In this document: one piece after another, positions 6,750 to 7,980 of the stretch
Numbering within the stretch: the first letter of the stretch is position 1
Layout of the letters: the number at the start of each line of letters is the position of its first letter
NCBI GenBank assembly: GCA_023431055.1
Contig: JAEYXX010000121.1
Span: 1-7,980 of the forward strand
DNA length: 7,980 nt
Reading direction: 5' to 3'
Origin: Pseudomonadota bacterium
Lineage (GTDB): Bacteria > Pseudomonadota > Gammaproteobacteria > Pseudomonadales > Pseudomonadaceae
Translations under genes and position numbers: made by a program
The notes under the pieces: generated by a model
What the model was told of the DNA's origin: nothing
What the model saw: only the letters and a program-made list of their open reading frames with translations
Databases searched by the model: none

Positions 6750-6776
6750 ACGGTAGCGTTCGTCGCGCACTACCGT
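6750..6776. promoter_or_regulatory. Inverted repeat upstream of the rubredoxin gene
   Basis: ACGGTAG (6750-6756) and CTACCGT (6770-6776) form a perfect seven-bp inverted repeat with 13 bases between. The arm centres are 20 bp apart, close to two helical turns. It ends 12 bases before the GAGGG ribosome-binding site of the rubredoxin gene. It could be an operator or an mRNA hairpin, and I cannot name a regulator. Confidence 0.4.
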
Positions 6777-6796
6777 GAGATACGCCTGAGGGTTAT

Positions 6797-6964
6797 ATGA
6801 AAAAGTGGCAATGCGTGGTCTGTGGACTGATTTACGACGAGAGCCAGGGCTGGCCGGATGACGGCATCGCCCCCGGCACCCGCTGGGAAGACGTGCCGGA
6901 AGACTGGCTATGCCCTGACTGCGGCGTCGGCAAGATGGATTTCGAGATGATCGAAATCGGCTGA
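6797..6964 (+). CDS. rubA: Rubredoxin
   Basis: This 55-residue rubredoxin is a small cytoplasmic one-electron carrier with a single iron bound by four cysteines. Both CxxCG knuckles are intact: Cys6-x2-Cys9-Gly and Cys39-x2-Cys42-Gly. The family block between them is complete (GLIYDE near 10-15, [11 protein letters not shown] at 18-28, [14 protein letters not shown] at 30-43). The ATG is the only plausible start. GAGGG (6788-6792) lies four bases upstream, a rather short spacing. Rubredoxins in Pseudomonas serve alkane hydroxylases and other oxidoreductases through an NADH-dependent reductase, and neither partner is in this window. As I recall, P. aeruginosa PAO1 also has rubredoxin genes beside glcG. 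A strong terminator follows 19 bases after the stop, so the gene ends its transcript. Confidence 0.96.
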   Translation: MKKWQCVVCGLIYDESQGWPDDGIAPGTRWEDVPEDWLCPDCGVGKMDFEMIEIG

Positions 6965-6983
6965 TTCGGCCTGGCCACACAAC

Positions 6984-7010
6984 AACGGCGACCTTCGGGT
7001 CGCCGTTTTT
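6984..7010 (+). terminator. Strong intrinsic terminator after the rubredoxin gene
   Basis: A perfect ten-bp stem (AACGGCGACC at 6984-6993, GGTCGCCGTT at 6998-7007) is closed by the very stable C(UUCG)G tetraloop (TTCG at 6994-6997) and runs into five T residues (7006-7010). It should separate the rubredoxin transcript from the flagellin gene. Confidence 0.93.
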
Positions 7011-7193
7011 CATTTCTGCATCGCCCCGGCCGCCGCGCCCGGCTCTTCAACGGCCGACCAATGTGAAGCTCCACCGCAGCGCAGGAAAAACATGCGCGTC
7101 ATTTAATCCGCGCCAAAAGCCGGTCGCCCTTCAGGTACAGCAGGCAATCACAGCCAGCTTCATTCCGCGCTTACCGCACGAAGGATTACGATC

Positions 7194-7980
7194 ATGGCCT
7201 TGTCGATTCACACCAACTATTCCTCTCTCGTCACTCAGACCAACCTGGGCAAAACCAACAACGCCCTGGGCACCAACCAGCAGCGCCTGGGCACCGGCCT
7301 GCGCATCAACAGCGCCGCCGACGATGCCGCCGGCCTGCAGATCGCCACCCGCCTCAACGCCCAATCGCGCGGCATGGACGTGGCCATGCGCAACACCGGT
7401 GATTCCATTTCCCTGCTGCAGACCGCCGAAGGCGCCTTCAGCGAAATGACCGACATCATGCAGCGCATGAAGGATCTGGCCACCCAGGCGGCGAACGACA
7501 CCAACAGCGACGACGACCGTGCCTCGCTGAAGGCCGAATATGACGAGCTGGGCAACGAACTGACCAACATCATCAGCAACACCAAGTACGCAGGCGAAGC
7601 CCTGTTCGCGGCTGGTGGCAAGCTGACCGGGGCTATGACCTTCCAGATCGGCTCCAGCAGCGCCGAAACCCTGTCGTTCAATGCCGCCGCCAACCTGACC
7701 GCCGTCACCGGCGCGATCACCACCATCAAGGCCGAGACCCTCGACACCGCGGCCAATGCCGGCGGCGCGATGGACGAGCTGGAAACCGCTCTGGACGCCG
7801 TGGGCACCCTGCGTTCGCAGCTGGGCGCGAACATCAACCGCCTGAACCACACTGCCAACAACCTGGCCAACATGAAGGACAACACCGACATGGCCAAGGG
7901 TCGCATCATGGACGCCGACTTCGCCAAGGAAAGCGCCAACATGACCAAGAACAGCATGCTGATGCAGTCCGGCATCTCCA
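7194..7980 (+). CDS. lafA: Flagellin, lateral (LafA-like) type; 3' end outside window
   Basis: The frame is open from ATG 7194 to the window end (262 complete codons). AAGGA (7181-7185) is eight bases upstream. Residues 1-140 form the conserved N-terminal D0/D1 region (TGLRINSAADDAAGLQIA at 34-51, QTAEGAFSEM at 76-85, QRMKDLATQAANDTNS at 90-105). Residues from about 191 form the C-terminal D1/D0 region (LGANINRLNHTANNLANM, then MDADFAKESANMTKNSMLMQSG). The middle section of about 50 residues is rich in Ala, Thr and Ser and leaves no room for D2/D3 domains. Only about 20 residues should be missing, giving about 280, shorter than most polar FliC proteins. The N-terminus MALSIHTNYSSLVTQ resembles the Aeromonas lateral flagellin LafA as I remember it, not the MALTVNTNIASLNTQ of polar Pseudomonas FliC. 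The lateral assignment and symbol are inference. Between the preceding terminator and this gene (7011-7193) I see no other gene and no convincing sigma-28 or sigma-54 promoter. Confidence 0.93.
   Translation, partial: MALSIHTNYSSLVTQTNLGKTNNALGTNQQRLGTGLRINSAADDAAGLQIATRLNAQSRGMDVAMRNTGDSISLLQTAEGAFSEMTDIMQRMKDLATQAANDTNSDDDRASLKAEYDELGNELTNIISNTKYAGEALFAAGGKLTGAMTFQIGSSSAETLSFNAAANLTAVTGAITTIKAETLDTAANAGGAMDELETALDAVGTLRSQLGANINRLNHTANNLANMKDNTDMAKGRIMDADFAKESANMTKNSMLMQSGIS

Noticed and set aside
5235..7013. Long open frame (592 codons) on the minus strand, antisense to the permease and rubredoxin genes
   Set aside because: It is again in register with the permease codons and explained by missing TTA/CTA/TCA. 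The translation is rich in His, Gln and Arg, typical of antisense reading.
7034..7126. Possible sigma-28 promoters for the flagellin gene (GCCGACCA at 7053 or GCCGGTCG at 7119 as -10)
   Set aside because: Neither has a recognisable TAAA-type -35 at the right distance, and both -10 matches are partial. I also found no GG-N10-GC sigma-54 site with the usual flanks.

Overview
The window is GC-rich DNA with strong G/C third-position bias. The gene content fits a gammaproteobacterium of the genus Pseudomonas or a close relative. Support comes from the glycolate oxidase genes next to a rubredoxin gene, a REP-type inverted repeat pair of the kind scattered in Pseudomonas genomes, and a flagellin. 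The species cannot be fixed from sequence reading alone. All recognised genes lie on the + strand.

Positions 1-4674 carry most of a glycolate utilisation operon in the E. coli order: the 3' part of glcE (FAD subunit of glycolate oxidase), glcF (iron-sulfur subunit), glcG (small DUF336/HbpS-like protein) and glcB (malate synthase G). The expected glcD and the regulator glcC would lie to the left, outside the window. GlcDEF oxidises glycolate to glyoxylate and passes electrons to the respiratory chain. GlcB condenses glyoxylate with acetyl-CoA to give malate. Two GC-rich perfect hairpins of related sequence sit between glcF and glcG and between glcG and glcB.

Positions 4675-4982 are a 308-bp gene-free stretch. 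It holds an inverted REP pair, two hairpins of which the second looks like a terminator, and a series of further predicted hairpins. It ends in an A-rich AAnAAnAAnAA tract (Crc/Hfq-type) overlapping the Shine-Dalgarno sequence of the next gene. That gene (4983-6683) encodes a 566-residue LctP/LldP-family permease, in the place that glcA (glycolate permease) has in E. coli, but visibly diverged from E. coli GlcA.

Positions 6684-7010 contain a perfect 22-bp palindrome, a second inverted repeat, a 55-residue rubredoxin gene and a strong intrinsic terminator with a C(UUCG)G loop. Positions 7194-7980 hold a flagellin gene cut by the window end. It is short, without a large variable domain, and resembles lateral (LafA-type) flagellins more than polar Pseudomonas FliC.

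The coding content is well-known metabolism. I see no CRISPR array, insertion sequence, tRNA, rRNA or defence system. The parts worth a second look are the intergenic structures, above all the leader of the permease gene.
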